Source of the DNA: DASYPQ01 sp036006425
GTDB taxonomy: Bacteria; Planctomycetota; UBA1135; GCA-002686595
Length of the DNA: 64,000 bases
Assembly: GCA_036006425.1 (NCBI GenBank)
Contig: DASYPQ010000010.1
Span: 243,662 to 307,661 of the forward strand
Direction: 5' to 3'
Shown: positions 33,166 to 42,140 of the stretch, piece after piece
How the letters are laid out: each line of letters begins with the position of its first letter
How positions within the stretch are numbered: position 1 is the first letter of the stretch
Notes under the pieces: model-generated
The model's input: the letters and a program-made list of their open reading frames with translations, nothing else
Told to the model about the DNA's origin: nothing
The model's database searches: none
Made by a program: the position numbers and the translations under genes

Positions 33166-33665
33166 TCCGACTCGTGCTCGAGCTCTCCCGACCGCAATTG
33201 GGAGACGATCAGGAACTCGTCGGGCTCGGGCTCTCCCTCGGGCGAGTACAGCGTCACTTCCGTCGCCGCGACGTTCTCCTTCGCGGCCGCGAGTTCCGAC
33301 ACGCGCAACACGTCGAGCACGCGATCCTCGAGTCTCCTGCCGGCGGGGAAGCGCAGGACGTACTCGACGACTCCGGATCGGACGGCCGGTAGATCGATCT
33401 CCGCGATCCGGTCGGGTGCGAGCACCCGCAGCCGGACGCGGCTCCCCCCGATCGCCATCGCGCGGCGGCCGTGCAGGCCGATGAGGCGCAGGCCGTCGTG
33501 GGCCTTGACCCGGAATTCCTCGACGCGGACGGACCTCGAGGAGAGGTCCGCACGCGGGGTATACAGAGCCGACGGACGCGCTAACTTCAATGATTGCAAT
33601 CGTTTACGCCAGTATTCCTGCTCGAACAGCAAGGGGTGCGGCGGATGGCGTCTCGGGCTGGGCAT
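33162..33665 (-). CDS. Hypothetical protein
   Basis: 167 residues from an ATG at 33665. The basic N-terminus (PSPRRHPPHPLLFEQEYWRKRLQSLKL) looks like a short helix. It is followed by a mixed beta region (VRVEEFRVKAHDGLRLIGLHG; RVRLRVLAPDRIAEIDLP; GVVEYVLRFPAGRRLEDRVLDVL) and an acidic tail. No signal peptide and no known motif. The start is uncertain; later in-frame starts are possible. It converges with deoC and is divergent from the amidohydrolase array, 262 bases away, in a gap where I see a TATGAT (33794-33799) but no matching -35 box. Confidence 0.6.
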   Translation of the reverse strand: MPSPRRHPPHPLLFEQEYWRKRLQSLKLARPSALYTPRADLSSRSVRVEEFRVKAHDGLRLIGLHGRRAMAIGGSRVRLRVLAPDRIAEIDLPAVRSGVVEYVLRFPAGRRLEDRVLDVLRVSELAAAKENVAATEVTLYSPEGEPEPDEFLIVSQLRSGELEHESD

Positions 33666-33927
33666 GAAGCGGCCCAGCCGGATCGATCGGTGGACCGAAC
33701 AAGGCGCGTCGGCCTTCTTTCGCGGGGCAGTAAGCGGGTCGTAATTGAACCCGAGCCACACACCCTTCGCTGGCCGCTGCGAGCGCGCTTTCCCTATGAT
33801 GCCCGCCCGCTGGGAGGAGGAGGGGTCGTGGTGGAGCGTCACGCCTCCGTCCGTCTCGCGATCCCGAAGGCGCCCCCCGACACGGATCCCCTCCGCGTCG
33901 GAGTACCCCATCAAGAGGAAGACAGGC

Positions 33928-35307
33928 ATGCGCGCGCTCGCGGGCTGGATCCGAATCGGACTGTGCGCCGGTTCGTTGGCGCTCCCCATCCGGGCCGAAG
34001 ACGGTCCGCCGACACTCTTCATCAAGGTCCAGCGGCTCATCCGCCGGCCCGGTGACGAGATCCAGAATGCGGCGTTGATCGTCCGCGGCGGGAAGATCGT
34101 TGCCGTCGGTACCGATCTCCAGAAGCCGGAGGGCGCGCGGGAGATCGACGGCGCGATCGCGTGCGCGGGATTCATCGATCCGTGGTCCGCGCTCGGCGTC
34201 GGAGCGGATTCGCTCCAGGATCCGGGCACGAGCGCCGCGACCCGGACGGTCGACGGCATCGACCCGTGGACGAACGACCACCTCCGCAAGGACGCGCTGC
34301 GCGCGGGCGTCACCGTCGTGCGCGTCCAGGCCGGGGCGAATGCGCGGACCGGGGGTGTCGGCGCGCTCCTGCGCGTGGCGCCGGGTCTCCCGCTGGCGGA
34401 GTCCGTCGTCGTCCCCGACTGCGACGTCGCGATGAGCATCGGCCTCGCGGCCTCGGGCGGCGACCCGAGCGAGAAGGCGGACCCGTTCGAGCGCATCTCC
34501 GACCTCGACCGCGTCGTCTCGGCCGTCGAGAGCGGCAAGAGCTATCTCGCCGCGCGCACCGAGCACAAGTACGAGCGCGAGGAGTGGGAGAAGAAGATCG
34601 CGGACAAGGAAACCGAGCTCACGAAGGACGCCAAGAAGGCGAAGAAGGACCGCGAGAAGGAACAGAAGGACGCGACCGACAAGGGGAAGCCGTTCCAGGA
34701 GAAGAAGTACAAGGAGGACAAGCGTCCGCAGCCCCCGCGCTACGACGAGGACGCCGAAGTCCTCTCGCGCGTCGCCGACGGCGCCGTTTCGCTGCTCGTG
34801 CAGGCGAACCGCGCCGCGGAGATCCGCGGCCTCCTCGCCGGCACGAACGGCTTCGACCGGCTGCGCCTCGTCCTCGCGGGCGGAGCGGAGGCGATGTCCT
34901 CGGCTTCCCGTCTCGCGGAGCGCCAGATCGTCGTGCTCGTGGCTCCCGTGCCCCACGGCAGGTTCGGCGCGGACGAGTTCGACGACCCGGGCCTCGCGCT
35001 CGCCGGTGATCTCTCGCGAGCCGGCGTCCGCGTCCTCCTCGGAAGCGGCGGCGCGAATCCGGGCGCGAGCCGGGACCTGCCGCTCCTCGCGCAACTCGCG
35101 ATCGGCAACGGTCTCGACCGGGAGAAGGCCTTCGAGGCCCTGACGCTCGGTGCCGCAAACGCGTTCGACGCGGGCGATCGCCTCGGAAGCCTCGAGCGGG
35201 GCAAGGACGCCGAGATCCTCGTGCTCGACGGCGATCCGCTGACCTCCACCGCGCAAGTCCGCTACGTCGTCTCGAGCGGACGTGTCGTCCTCGAGCCGCA
35301 GAACTGA
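33928..35307 (+). CDS. Amidohydrolase-like exported protein 1 (metal site lost)
   Basis: 459 residues; first gene of the ten-gene array. Signal peptide about 1-23 (GLCAGSLALPIRAED), preceded by AGAGGAAG at a good ribosome-binding distance. Amidohydrolase fold marks are the N-terminal beta part (AALIVRGGKIVAVGTD), GFIDPWSALG and the C-terminal RLGSLERGKDAEILVLDGDPL. The HxH pair is W and A, and the C-terminal Asp position reads GSGG, so zinc catalysis looks impossible. A Lys/Glu-rich segment (about residues 210-275) is inserted in the barrel. It ends 5 bases before the next gene. A binding or structural role is inferred. Confidence 0.8.
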   Translation: MRALAGWIRIGLCAGSLALPIRAEDGPPTLFIKVQRLIRRPGDEIQNAALIVRGGKIVAVGTDLQKPEGAREIDGAIACAGFIDPWSALGVGADSLQDPGTSAATRTVDGIDPWTNDHLRKDALRAGVTVVRVQAGANARTGGVGALLRVAPGLPLAESVVVPDCDVAMSIGLAASGGDPSEKADPFERISDLDRVVSAVESGKSYLAARTEHKYEREEWEKKIADKETELTKDAKKAKKDREKEQKDATDKGKPFQEKKYKEDKRPQPPRYDEDAEVLSRVADGAVSLLVQANRAAEIRGLLAGTNGFDRLRLVLAGGAEAMSSASRLAERQIVVLVAPVPHGRFGADEFDDPGLALAGDLSRAGVRVLLGSGGANPGASRDLPLLAQLAIGNGLDREKAFEALTLGAANAFDAGDRLGSLERGKDAEILVLDGDPLTSTAQVRYVVSSGRVVLEPQN

Positions 35308-35312
35308 ATCCG

Positions 35313-36416
35313 ATGATCCGTCTGCTTCCCGCGCTCCTCCCGCTCGCGTTCCCCTCCGCGCCGTCGGCGCCCGTTCCGCAAGGTCGCGGGGTCGCGATCC
35401 GCGCCGATCGCGTGCTGCTCGGCGACGGCCAGGTGCTGGCTCCGGGGGTCATCCTCGTCGAGGACGGCCGCATCGCGGCGGTCGGCACCGACGTCTCGAT
35501 CCCCGACGGAACGATCGTTTCCGTGCACAAGGGCACAGCGAGCGCCGGCCTCGTCGCGTTGCACTCGTACTCCGGATCCCCCGGCGAGATGCGGGATTCG
35601 ACGCGCACGCTGATGCCCGAAGCGCGCGTCGTGGTCGCGTTCGACCCGACGCACCCGGACTTCGAGGCCGCGATCGAGGCGGGCATCACGAGCGTCGTGC
35701 TCGCGCCGCTGCCGCTCGCGGTCTGCGCAGGGACGAGCGCTCTCGTGAAGTCGTCGGGCGGCGTCGTCGTCCAGAAGGACGCGCAGCTCGCGCTCGGCTT
35801 CTCCGCCCAGACGCTGCGCAACGACCGCGCACCGACGAGCGTCGGCGGAGCGCTCGCCGAGCTCGACCGGCGCCTCGAGAAGCCCGAAGGCGCGTTCGCA
35901 CTCGCGGCGCAGAAGAAGCTCCCCGTGCTGTTCGAAGTCTCGACGCGGGACGACGTCGCGCGGGCGGTCGAATTCGCGTCGCGACACGAGCTCACGGGCG
36001 CGATCCACGGGGCCCCGTGGGCGGGCGAGCTCGCCGCGCCGATCCACGCCGCCGGACTCGCGGTCATCTGCGGACCGTTCCAGGTCGGCGAGGCGCGCCG
36101 CGACCTCCTCGCGGTGGTCGCGCTCGCGAAAGCGGGCGTCCCGTTCGGGTTCGGGCTCGACTCGCCCTGGAACGACGCCGTTTCCCTGCGCACGAGCGCC
36201 GCGATGTGCGTGCGCGAAGGCCTCGACCGCGCCGTCGCCTGGCGCGCGCTGACCTCCGACGCGGCGCGCATCGTCGGCGCGGGAGATCGCGTCGGCGGCC
36301 TCGAGAAGGGGATGGACGCCGACATCGTGCTCTGGAGCGGCGATCCGCTCGATCTCGCGAGCTCGGTCGACGCGGTCTACGTCGACGGCAAGCGCGCGTG
36401 GGGAAGGAAACTGTGA
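35313..36416 (+). CDS. Amidohydrolase-like exported protein 2 (metal site degraded)
   Basis: 367 residues, the shortest of the array. Short hydrophobic N-terminus (LLPALLPLAFPSAPSAP), then VILVEDGRIAAVGTD and the C-terminal RVGGLEKGMDADIVLWSGDPL of amidohydrolases. The metal motif reads VALHSYSG: the first His is present and the second is Tyr. The late Asp is kept (GLDSP). It has no Lys/Glu-rich insert. It sits 5 bases after gene 1 and overlaps gene 3 by one base. With one His gone, ordinary binuclear chemistry is doubtful; a mononuclear form cannot be excluded. Confidence 0.8.
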   Translation: MIRLLPALLPLAFPSAPSAPVPQGRGVAIRADRVLLGDGQVLAPGVILVEDGRIAAVGTDVSIPDGTIVSVHKGTASAGLVALHSYSGSPGEMRDSTRTLMPEARVVVAFDPTHPDFEAAIEAGITSVVLAPLPLAVCAGTSALVKSSGGVVVQKDAQLALGFSAQTLRNDRAPTSVGGALAELDRRLEKPEGAFALAAQKKLPVLFEVSTRDDVARAVEFASRHELTGAIHGAPWAGELAAPIHAAGLAVICGPFQVGEARRDLLAVVALAKAGVPFGFGLDSPWNDAVSLRTSAAMCVREGLDRAVAWRALTSDAARIVGAGDRVGGLEKGMDADIVLWSGDPLDLASSVDAVYVDGKRAWGRKL

Positions 36417-37669
36417 TGCGCGCGCTCCACCTCGTCGCGGCGCTCCCGGTGCTCGTCGCCGTGGCGCCTTCTTCCTCGTCCGACAAGGCAAAGTCCGGCC
36501 AGGAGCCGCAGCGCCGCTGGACGATCTTCGCCGACGAGGTCTACACCTCCGCCGGCCGGATGGTCGCCGACGGCACGGTCGTCGTGAACGGCGCGAAGAT
36601 CGCGCTCGTCGGAGTGGGCCGCGAGGAGACGTCGGACAAGGAGCTCCTCAAGGTCCACGCCGTGACGCCCGGGCTCATCGATGCGAGCGTCCACATCCTG
36701 AACGACGCGCGATCCGTCGAGCAGTCGAGCGAAGTCTCCCCGGCGGTGCGTGTCGCCGGCGGATTCGATCCCTACGCGATCGAATGGGACCGCGAGCTGC
36801 GCAGCGGGGTCACGACCGTGCTCCTGAACGCGCCCGACTACGACGTGATCGGTGGGCTCGGCGTCGTCGTGAAGACCGGCGGGCCCGAGACGCTCGAGAA
36901 GCGCGTCGTCCGCCCCGATGCGGTCCTGCGCGGCGCGATGGGAAGCCAGCCGAGCGCGGGAAACCACCCGGCGTTCGGGCGGCCGACCGACTTCTACTCG
37001 CGCCGTCCGACGACGCGGATGGGCGTCGAGTGGGAGTGGCGCAAGGCGTTCTACGACGCGGCCGCGAGCCGAGGCGACGCGAAGCGCGCCTACCCGGGGA
37101 GCGACGTCGTGCTCCGCGCTCTCGCCGGCGAGCTCACGCTCTCCGTGCAGGCGTGGACGACGCAGGACATCCGCACGGCCGTGTTCCTGAAGGAGGAGCT
37201 CGAGCGCGAGCTCGGCGGACATCCGCGCATGATCATCGACTCCGCCGCCGAGGCGTGGAAGGAGCCCGAGCTCCTCGTCCGCAGCAAGGTGTCGGTCGTC
37301 CTGCCCCCGTTCCCGCCTTCCGGGCGCACGGGCGACGGCGCGTTCATGGCCTGGAACGTCGCGCGCCTCCTGCGCGATCGCGGCGTCCCGGTCGCGCTGT
37401 CGAGCCACGGCCTGCCGAACGTGGAAGACCGGCTCCCGATGCAGGCCGCCTACGCGATGCGCGGGGGACTCGACTTCGACGCCGCGCTGGAAGCGGTGAC
37501 GATCGCCCCGGCGCGGATGCTCGGCGTCGAGAACCGCGTCGGAAGCATCGAGGTCGGCAAGGACGCCGATCTCGTCCTCTGGAACGGGACGCCCTTCGAG
37601 CCCGGATCACGCGTCGTCGGCGTGATCCTCGACGGCGTGCTCAAGATGGATCCCCGCCCGCAGGAATGA
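36416..37669 (+). CDS. Amidohydrolase-like exported protein 3 (metal site degraded)
   Basis: 417 residues with signal peptide about 1-18 followed by a Ser-rich stretch. VVVNGAKIALVGVG and RVGSIEVGKDADLVLWNGTPF mark the fold. The motif after PGLID is ASVH: the first His is Ser and the second is kept, while the late Asp is His (SSHG). GGFDPYAIEWDRELRSGVTT is shared in outline with several array members (S/G-F/I-D-P-aromatic). The 59-base gap after it is the largest in the array, so a second promoter for the downstream genes is possible. Confidence 0.82.
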   Translation: MRALHLVAALPVLVAVAPSSSSDKAKSGQEPQRRWTIFADEVYTSAGRMVADGTVVVNGAKIALVGVGREETSDKELLKVHAVTPGLIDASVHILNDARSVEQSSEVSPAVRVAGGFDPYAIEWDRELRSGVTTVLLNAPDYDVIGGLGVVVKTGGPETLEKRVVRPDAVLRGAMGSQPSAGNHPAFGRPTDFYSRRPTTRMGVEWEWRKAFYDAAASRGDAKRAYPGSDVVLRALAGELTLSVQAWTTQDIRTAVFLKEELERELGGHPRMIIDSAAEAWKEPELLVRSKVSVVLPPFPPSGRTGDGAFMAWNVARLLRDRGVPVALSSHGLPNVEDRLPMQAAYAMRGGLDFDAALEAVTIAPARMLGVENRVGSIEVGKDADLVLWNGTPFEPGSRVVGVILDGVLKMDPRPQE

Positions 37670-37728
37670 TCCGCGCAGCAACGACGAGAACGACCGCTCG
37701 CAACGCTTTCGAGTACCGGAGTCACCCC

Positions 37729-39237
37729 ATGCTGGTTCGCAACATTCGGACATCGCCCCTCCTCCTGCGCGCAGGAGCGCTGCTTCTCTGCGCTCCCGCC
37801 GCGCTCGCCGGCGGCAAGATCGCGATCAAGGTCGGGAGGATCATCACCCAGGCGGGCCCCGACATCGTCAACGGCGTCATCGTCATCGAGGATGGGAAGA
37901 TCAAGTCCGTCGGACCGGACACGAAGGCGCCTTGGGACGTCGAGGTCATCGATCACCCGGAGCTCGTCGCGTTTCCCGGCTTCGTCGAGGCGCACACGAC
38001 GCGCGGCATGGACCGCCCGAACGAGAACGTCGACGTGGCGCCCTTCCTCGACGTCCGCGACTCGATCGACCCGATCAGCTTCTTCTTCGAGGACTGCCTG
38101 CGCTCGGGGATCCTCACGATCAACGTCCAGCAGGGCCCGCCCGCCGTGAACTCCGGCGGCTGCGTGATCGGCGCGCAGGGTCTCGTCGTCAAGCCCTTCG
38201 GCCTGACGATCGAGTCGATGCTCGAGAAGACCGACGCCGGGATCAAGGTGTCCGCCGCCCCCAAGGCCGGCAAGTCGCGCGCGACGCAGGCACAGTCGCT
38301 GCGCAAGGCGTTCACCGATCTGCGCCTCTACCTCGAGAAGCTCGTGCAGGACACGAAGGACGGCAAGGACACGGCGCGTCGCGAAGCCCTGTACCAGGGT
38401 CGCGATCTCGAGAAGGAGGAGAACAAGAAGGGCCGCGCGATGGAGGGCTCCGCGACCTGGAGCGTGAAGGGCCTCGAATCGGTTCCGCGCGGCGAGATCG
38501 ACGACAAGCAGGCGCCGCTCCTGCGCCTCGTCGAGGGCCGGGTGCCGGCCTTCGTGTACTGCGACGGCGCCGCCGCGGTCCCGCTCGCTCTCGAAGTCGC
38601 GCGCGAGAACGGTTTCCTCGCGCGCACCACGCTCGTCGTCGACGGTGATGCGTGGAAGGCCGCGGACCTGATCGCCGAAGCCGGCGTGCCGGTCGTGCTC
38701 GGAGCGAACCTCGTCCACGTCGAACGCGATCCGATCACCGGCAAGGAGATCGAGACGTTCGTCCCGGGCGTCTTCCAGAAGAAGAAGATCCGGTTCGCGC
38801 TCCAGTCGCTCAATCCTCAGGCCCAGTCGCTCTGGTACCAGGCCGCGATGTGCGTCGGCTACGGAATGGACCGCAAGGACGCGCTCGCCGCGGTCACGCG
38901 GACGCCTGCGGACATCCTGAGCCTCGGCGACCGCGTCGGCAGCCTCGAGCCGGGCAAGGACGGGAACGTCCTCCTCTTGTCGGGCGATCCGCTCTCGGCG
39001 CGCACGACGGTCCAGTACGTCGTCCTCGACGGCAATCTCGTCTACGACCGCAGCAAGGACGTGCGCGTGAAGCACATCCTCGAAGGCATCGAGCAGCCGA
39101 ACAGCGGTCCGGGCGGCGCCGACGCGCAGGCGAACCCCGACGATGACGAGAAGGAGATCGGGAACGAGAAGCCCGAGAAGAAGAAGGACGCCGGCGAGAA
39201 GAAGGACGGCGACAAGGACGGGAAGGACCCTCGATGA
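37729..39237 (+). CDS. Amidohydrolase-like exported protein 4 with charged tail
   Basis: 502 residues with a clear signal peptide (LLLRAGALLLCAPAALAGG) and GGAG 8 bases before the ATG. Fold marks are GVIVIEDGKIKSVGPD and RVGSLEPGKDGNVLLLSGDPL. The metal motif reads VEAHTTRG (second His is Thr) and the late Asp is Asn (SLNPQ). Helical Lys/Glu-rich inserts occur near residues 190-240, and the last 35 residues are Asp/Glu/Lys rich. The gene overlaps the next by 4 bases (ATGA). Confidence 0.82.
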   Translation: MLVRNIRTSPLLLRAGALLLCAPAALAGGKIAIKVGRIITQAGPDIVNGVIVIEDGKIKSVGPDTKAPWDVEVIDHPELVAFPGFVEAHTTRGMDRPNENVDVAPFLDVRDSIDPISFFFEDCLRSGILTINVQQGPPAVNSGGCVIGAQGLVVKPFGLTIESMLEKTDAGIKVSAAPKAGKSRATQAQSLRKAFTDLRLYLEKLVQDTKDGKDTARREALYQGRDLEKEENKKGRAMEGSATWSVKGLESVPRGEIDDKQAPLLRLVEGRVPAFVYCDGAAAVPLALEVARENGFLARTTLVVDGDAWKAADLIAEAGVPVVLGANLVHVERDPITGKEIETFVPGVFQKKKIRFALQSLNPQAQSLWYQAAMCVGYGMDRKDALAAVTRTPADILSLGDRVGSLEPGKDGNVLLLSGDPLSARTTVQYVVLDGNLVYDRSKDVRVKHILEGIEQPNSGPGGADAQANPDDDEKEIGNEKPEKKKDAGEKKDGDKDGKDPR

Positions 39238-42140
39238 TCCTCGCGCTCGCCGCCCTCTGCCTCCCGTGTCCGCCGCCGGCGCCGGCGCTCGCCGCGGACG
39301 TCGTCGCCCTGAAAGCCGGCACGATCTACGCCGTCGAGAACGATCTCGTGATCGAGGGCGGAGGCATCATCGTGATCGCGGACGGTCGCGTCGTCGCGAT
39401 CGGGAAGGACGTCGAGATCCCCGGCGGAGCGCGCGTCGTGGACTACGGGCCCGACGCGGTGATCGCTCCGGGTCTCGTCGCCGCGAACAGCAACTACGGC
39501 GCGCCGCGCCCCTCCGAGCGCACCGCCGATCTCTCCGTGCTGGCTATCGACGGATTCGATCCGTACTCCTCGCAAGTGCACGCGCTGCAGGAGGGCGTTA
39601 CGAGCACGTACCTCGTCCCCGCGCGCGGGCGCTTGATCGCCGGGCAGGGCGCCGTCGTGAAGCTCGCCGCCCGCGGATCGAGCGGCCGTGACCGCGTCGT
39701 CAGCGCGAGCGCGTCGATCCACGGCGCGGTCAGCGCCGAGGCGCGCACGACGCCCGGATACTGGCAACCGCCGATCCCGGCGACCGTCGACGTGGGCATG
39801 GGAGTGGAGCAGCCGCAGCTCCCGCGCACGTTGATGGGCGCGATGGTCGCTCTCCAGGAGATCGTCGCGACGGCGCAAGGCGGCGAGGACCGCGGCGAGT
39901 ACGGCGCCGGACTCGCGGCGCGCCTCCGCGAGCTGATCGCGGCGCAGCGTCCCTGGCGGATGGCGGCGGTGAACGAGCTCGAGATCCGCGCGCTGCTCGC
40001 GTTCTTCACGGAGAAGAAGCTGCCGCTGGTGCTCGACGGCCTCGGCGGGGAGGAGATCTCCGACGCGCTCGCCGCGGAGATCGCGAAGGCGGGAGCGCGC
40101 GCCGTGGTCGCGGCGCCCTTCGATCCGAACCGCCCGGGCCGGGATCTCGGTCGCGACCCGGCCGTGCACCTGCCGCGCTTCGACATCGCCGTCGGTCTCG
40201 AGCGCGCGCACGTGAAGTACGCGATCGCGGGCTCGGACCAGACCTCCGCCGTCGATCTGCGCTTCGCGGCCGAGATCTGCTCGCGCGGCGGACTCGCACG
40301 GAAGGACGCTCTGCGCGCGATCACGCTCTCCGCGGCCGAGATCATGGGCGTCTCCGAGCGCATCGGCAGCCTCGCCCCGGGCAAGGACGCGGACCTCGCC
40401 GTGTACAGCGGCCACCCGCTCGAGCCCGGCAGCAGCGTCCTCGCGACGTGGGTCGACGGCGAGATCGCGTACAAGCGCACCGAAGTCGGCGCGGTCGTCC
40501 TCTCCGTCGACGAACTCTACGCCGGCGACGGCGAAGTGCTCCGCCCCGGCGAGATCCTCATGCAGGACGGCCGGATCCGCGAAGTCGGCGCGCGCGTCGG
40601 GCGACCGGCGGGCGCGACGATCGTCCACGGCAAGGCCGCGATGCCCGGCATGATCGACGCGCTCGGATTCCTCGGCCTCGAGGGTTCGAAGCGCGTGCCG
40701 GCGACGAAGTTCGACATCTCGAGGATCCTCGACCCGGGCGAGCGCGTCGCGCGTCGCGTCGCGCAGTCGGGCGTCACCACCGTGGTCCTGTCGCCGCGCG
40801 GAGCGAACCGCACCGGCGCGCCGATCCTCGCGTACAAGCCCGCGAGCGGCGACTTCGACCGGATGATCGGCCGGAACCCGACCGCTCTGCGGTTCCAGTG
40901 GACCGAAGGCAACCGACTCGATTCCGGCAAGGCCGTCACCGAAGTGCTGCAGAAGGCGACGGAGTACGCGAAGAAGTGGGACGAGTACGAGAAGAAGCTC
41001 GCCGCGTGGACTCCTCCGAAGGAGAGCGCGGAGGCGAAGCCCGACGAGAAGAAGGACGGCGAAGCGAAAGAGGGGGCCGACGACAAGGGCGAGAAGAAGG
41101 AAGGCGCCGGCGACACGAAGTCGGAGGGCGCCAAGGACGAGAAGGCCGCCGAGAAGAGCGGCGACAAGGGCGGCGACAAGAAGAAGCCCGCCAAGAAAGG
41201 CGAGAAGGAAGCTGCGAAGCCGATCACCGGCGCCTGGGAGGCGCAAGTGGTCGTGCCTCCGTTCGAGAAGGCGCGCCTGCGCCTCTACGTCCTCGACGAG
41301 GACGGCAAGATCTCCGGATCGCTGCGGTGCAGCTCGCTCTCCGACGAGCTGATCCAGGTCTCGGGCGAACGCAAGGAGAGGAAGGTGTCGCTCTCCGGCG
41401 ACTCGGGGCGCGGCAACGTCACGCTCGAAGCCGAGGAGAAGGACGGGAAGCTCGCGGGCAAGCTCGCGCAGGGAGCGACGAGCGTCGACGTCGAGCTCGC
41501 GCAGACCTCCACGGAGTACGAGATCGCGAAGCGCACCGAGCGCCGCAAGCCCAAGGAAGCGGAGAAGAAGGAGATCAAGGGCCAGCCGCGCGCTCCCGGC
41601 ATCGACGCGGAGCTCGAGCCGCTGCGCCGCGCGATGAAGAACGAGAGTGCCGTCGTCGTCGGCGTCGACCGCGAGGACGAGATCCTCGACTGCGTCGCCG
41701 CGTTCGAGAGCGCCGGCATCAAGCCGATCCTCCTCGGCGCGAAGGACGCGTGGAAAGTCGTGGAGAAGATTCGCGGACGCGTCGCCGGCGTGCTGCTCGG
41801 CCAGCAGATCACGTGGATCGAGCCGAAGAACGGAGCCCAGCGGCGCAATCGGTACGCCGAGATCGCCGCGGCGGGGATCCCGATCGCATTCCACAGCGAC
41901 GCGGAGGACGGCGCGAGCGACATCCCGGGCATGGCGGCCTACGCCGTGTCGCAGGGGATGAGCGCCGAAGCGGCGCTGCGCGCCCTCACCTCGGACGCCG
42001 CGCACATGTTCGCGATCGACAACCGCGTCGGGAATCTCGCTCCGGGGCTCGACGCCGACGTCGCGTTGCTCGACGGCAGTCCGCTCGACGTGACGACGCG
42101 CGTTGTCCGCGTCTGGGTCGCCGGCGAGGAGGTGCGGTGA
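39234..42140 (+). CDS. Tandem double amidohydrolase-like exported protein 5
   Basis: 968 residues containing two amidohydrolase modules. Module A (about 22-410) has GLVAANSNYG in place of the HxH motif and keeps the late Asp (GSDQT). Module B begins about 415 (GAVVLSVDELYAGDGEVL), has MIDALGFLG in place of HxH, and ends with HSDAED and RVGNLAPGLDADVALL. Module B is interrupted by a Lys/Glu-rich run (about 575-660) and a beta domain of about 100 residues (ITGAWEAQVVVPPFEKARLRLYVLDEDGK onward) of the kind sometimes inserted in these proteins. Neither module keeps the histidine pair. Signal peptide about 1-20. A GTGA overlap couples it to the next gene. Confidence 0.82.
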   Translation: MILALAALCLPCPPPAPALAADVVALKAGTIYAVENDLVIEGGGIIVIADGRVVAIGKDVEIPGGARVVDYGPDAVIAPGLVAANSNYGAPRPSERTADLSVLAIDGFDPYSSQVHALQEGVTSTYLVPARGRLIAGQGAVVKLAARGSSGRDRVVSASASIHGAVSAEARTTPGYWQPPIPATVDVGMGVEQPQLPRTLMGAMVALQEIVATAQGGEDRGEYGAGLAARLRELIAAQRPWRMAAVNELEIRALLAFFTEKKLPLVLDGLGGEEISDALAAEIAKAGARAVVAAPFDPNRPGRDLGRDPAVHLPRFDIAVGLERAHVKYAIAGSDQTSAVDLRFAAEICSRGGLARKDALRAITLSAAEIMGVSERIGSLAPGKDADLAVYSGHPLEPGSSVLATWVDGEIAYKRTEVGAVVLSVDELYAGDGEVLRPGEILMQDGRIREVGARVGRPAGATIVHGKAAMPGMIDALGFLGLEGSKRVPATKFDISRILDPGERVARRVAQSGVTTVVLSPRGANRTGAPILAYKPASGDFDRMIGRNPTALRFQWTEGNRLDSGKAVTEVLQKATEYAKKWDEYEKKLAAWTPPKESAEAKPDEKKDGEAKEGADDKGEKKEGAGDTKSEGAKDEKAAEKSGDKGGDKKKPAKKGEKEAAKPITGAWEAQVVVPPFEKARLRLYVLDEDGKISGSLRCSSLSDELIQVSGERKERKVSLSGDSGRGNVTLEAEEKDGKLAGKLAQGATSVDVELAQTSTEYEIAKRTERRKPKEAEKKEIKGQPRAPGIDAELEPLRRAMKNESAVVVGVDREDEILDCVAAFESAGIKPILLGAKDAWKVVEKIRGRVAGVLLGQQITWIEPKNGAQRRNRYAEIAAAGIPIAFHSDAEDGASDIPGMAAYAVSQGMSAEAALRALTSDAAHMFAIDNRVGNLAPGLDADVALLDGSPLDVTTRVVRVWVAGEEVR

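Noticed and set aside
33794..33799. Promoter TATGAT for the amidohydrolase array
   Set aside because: No -35 match at the right distance, and planctomycete promoters are poorly defined.
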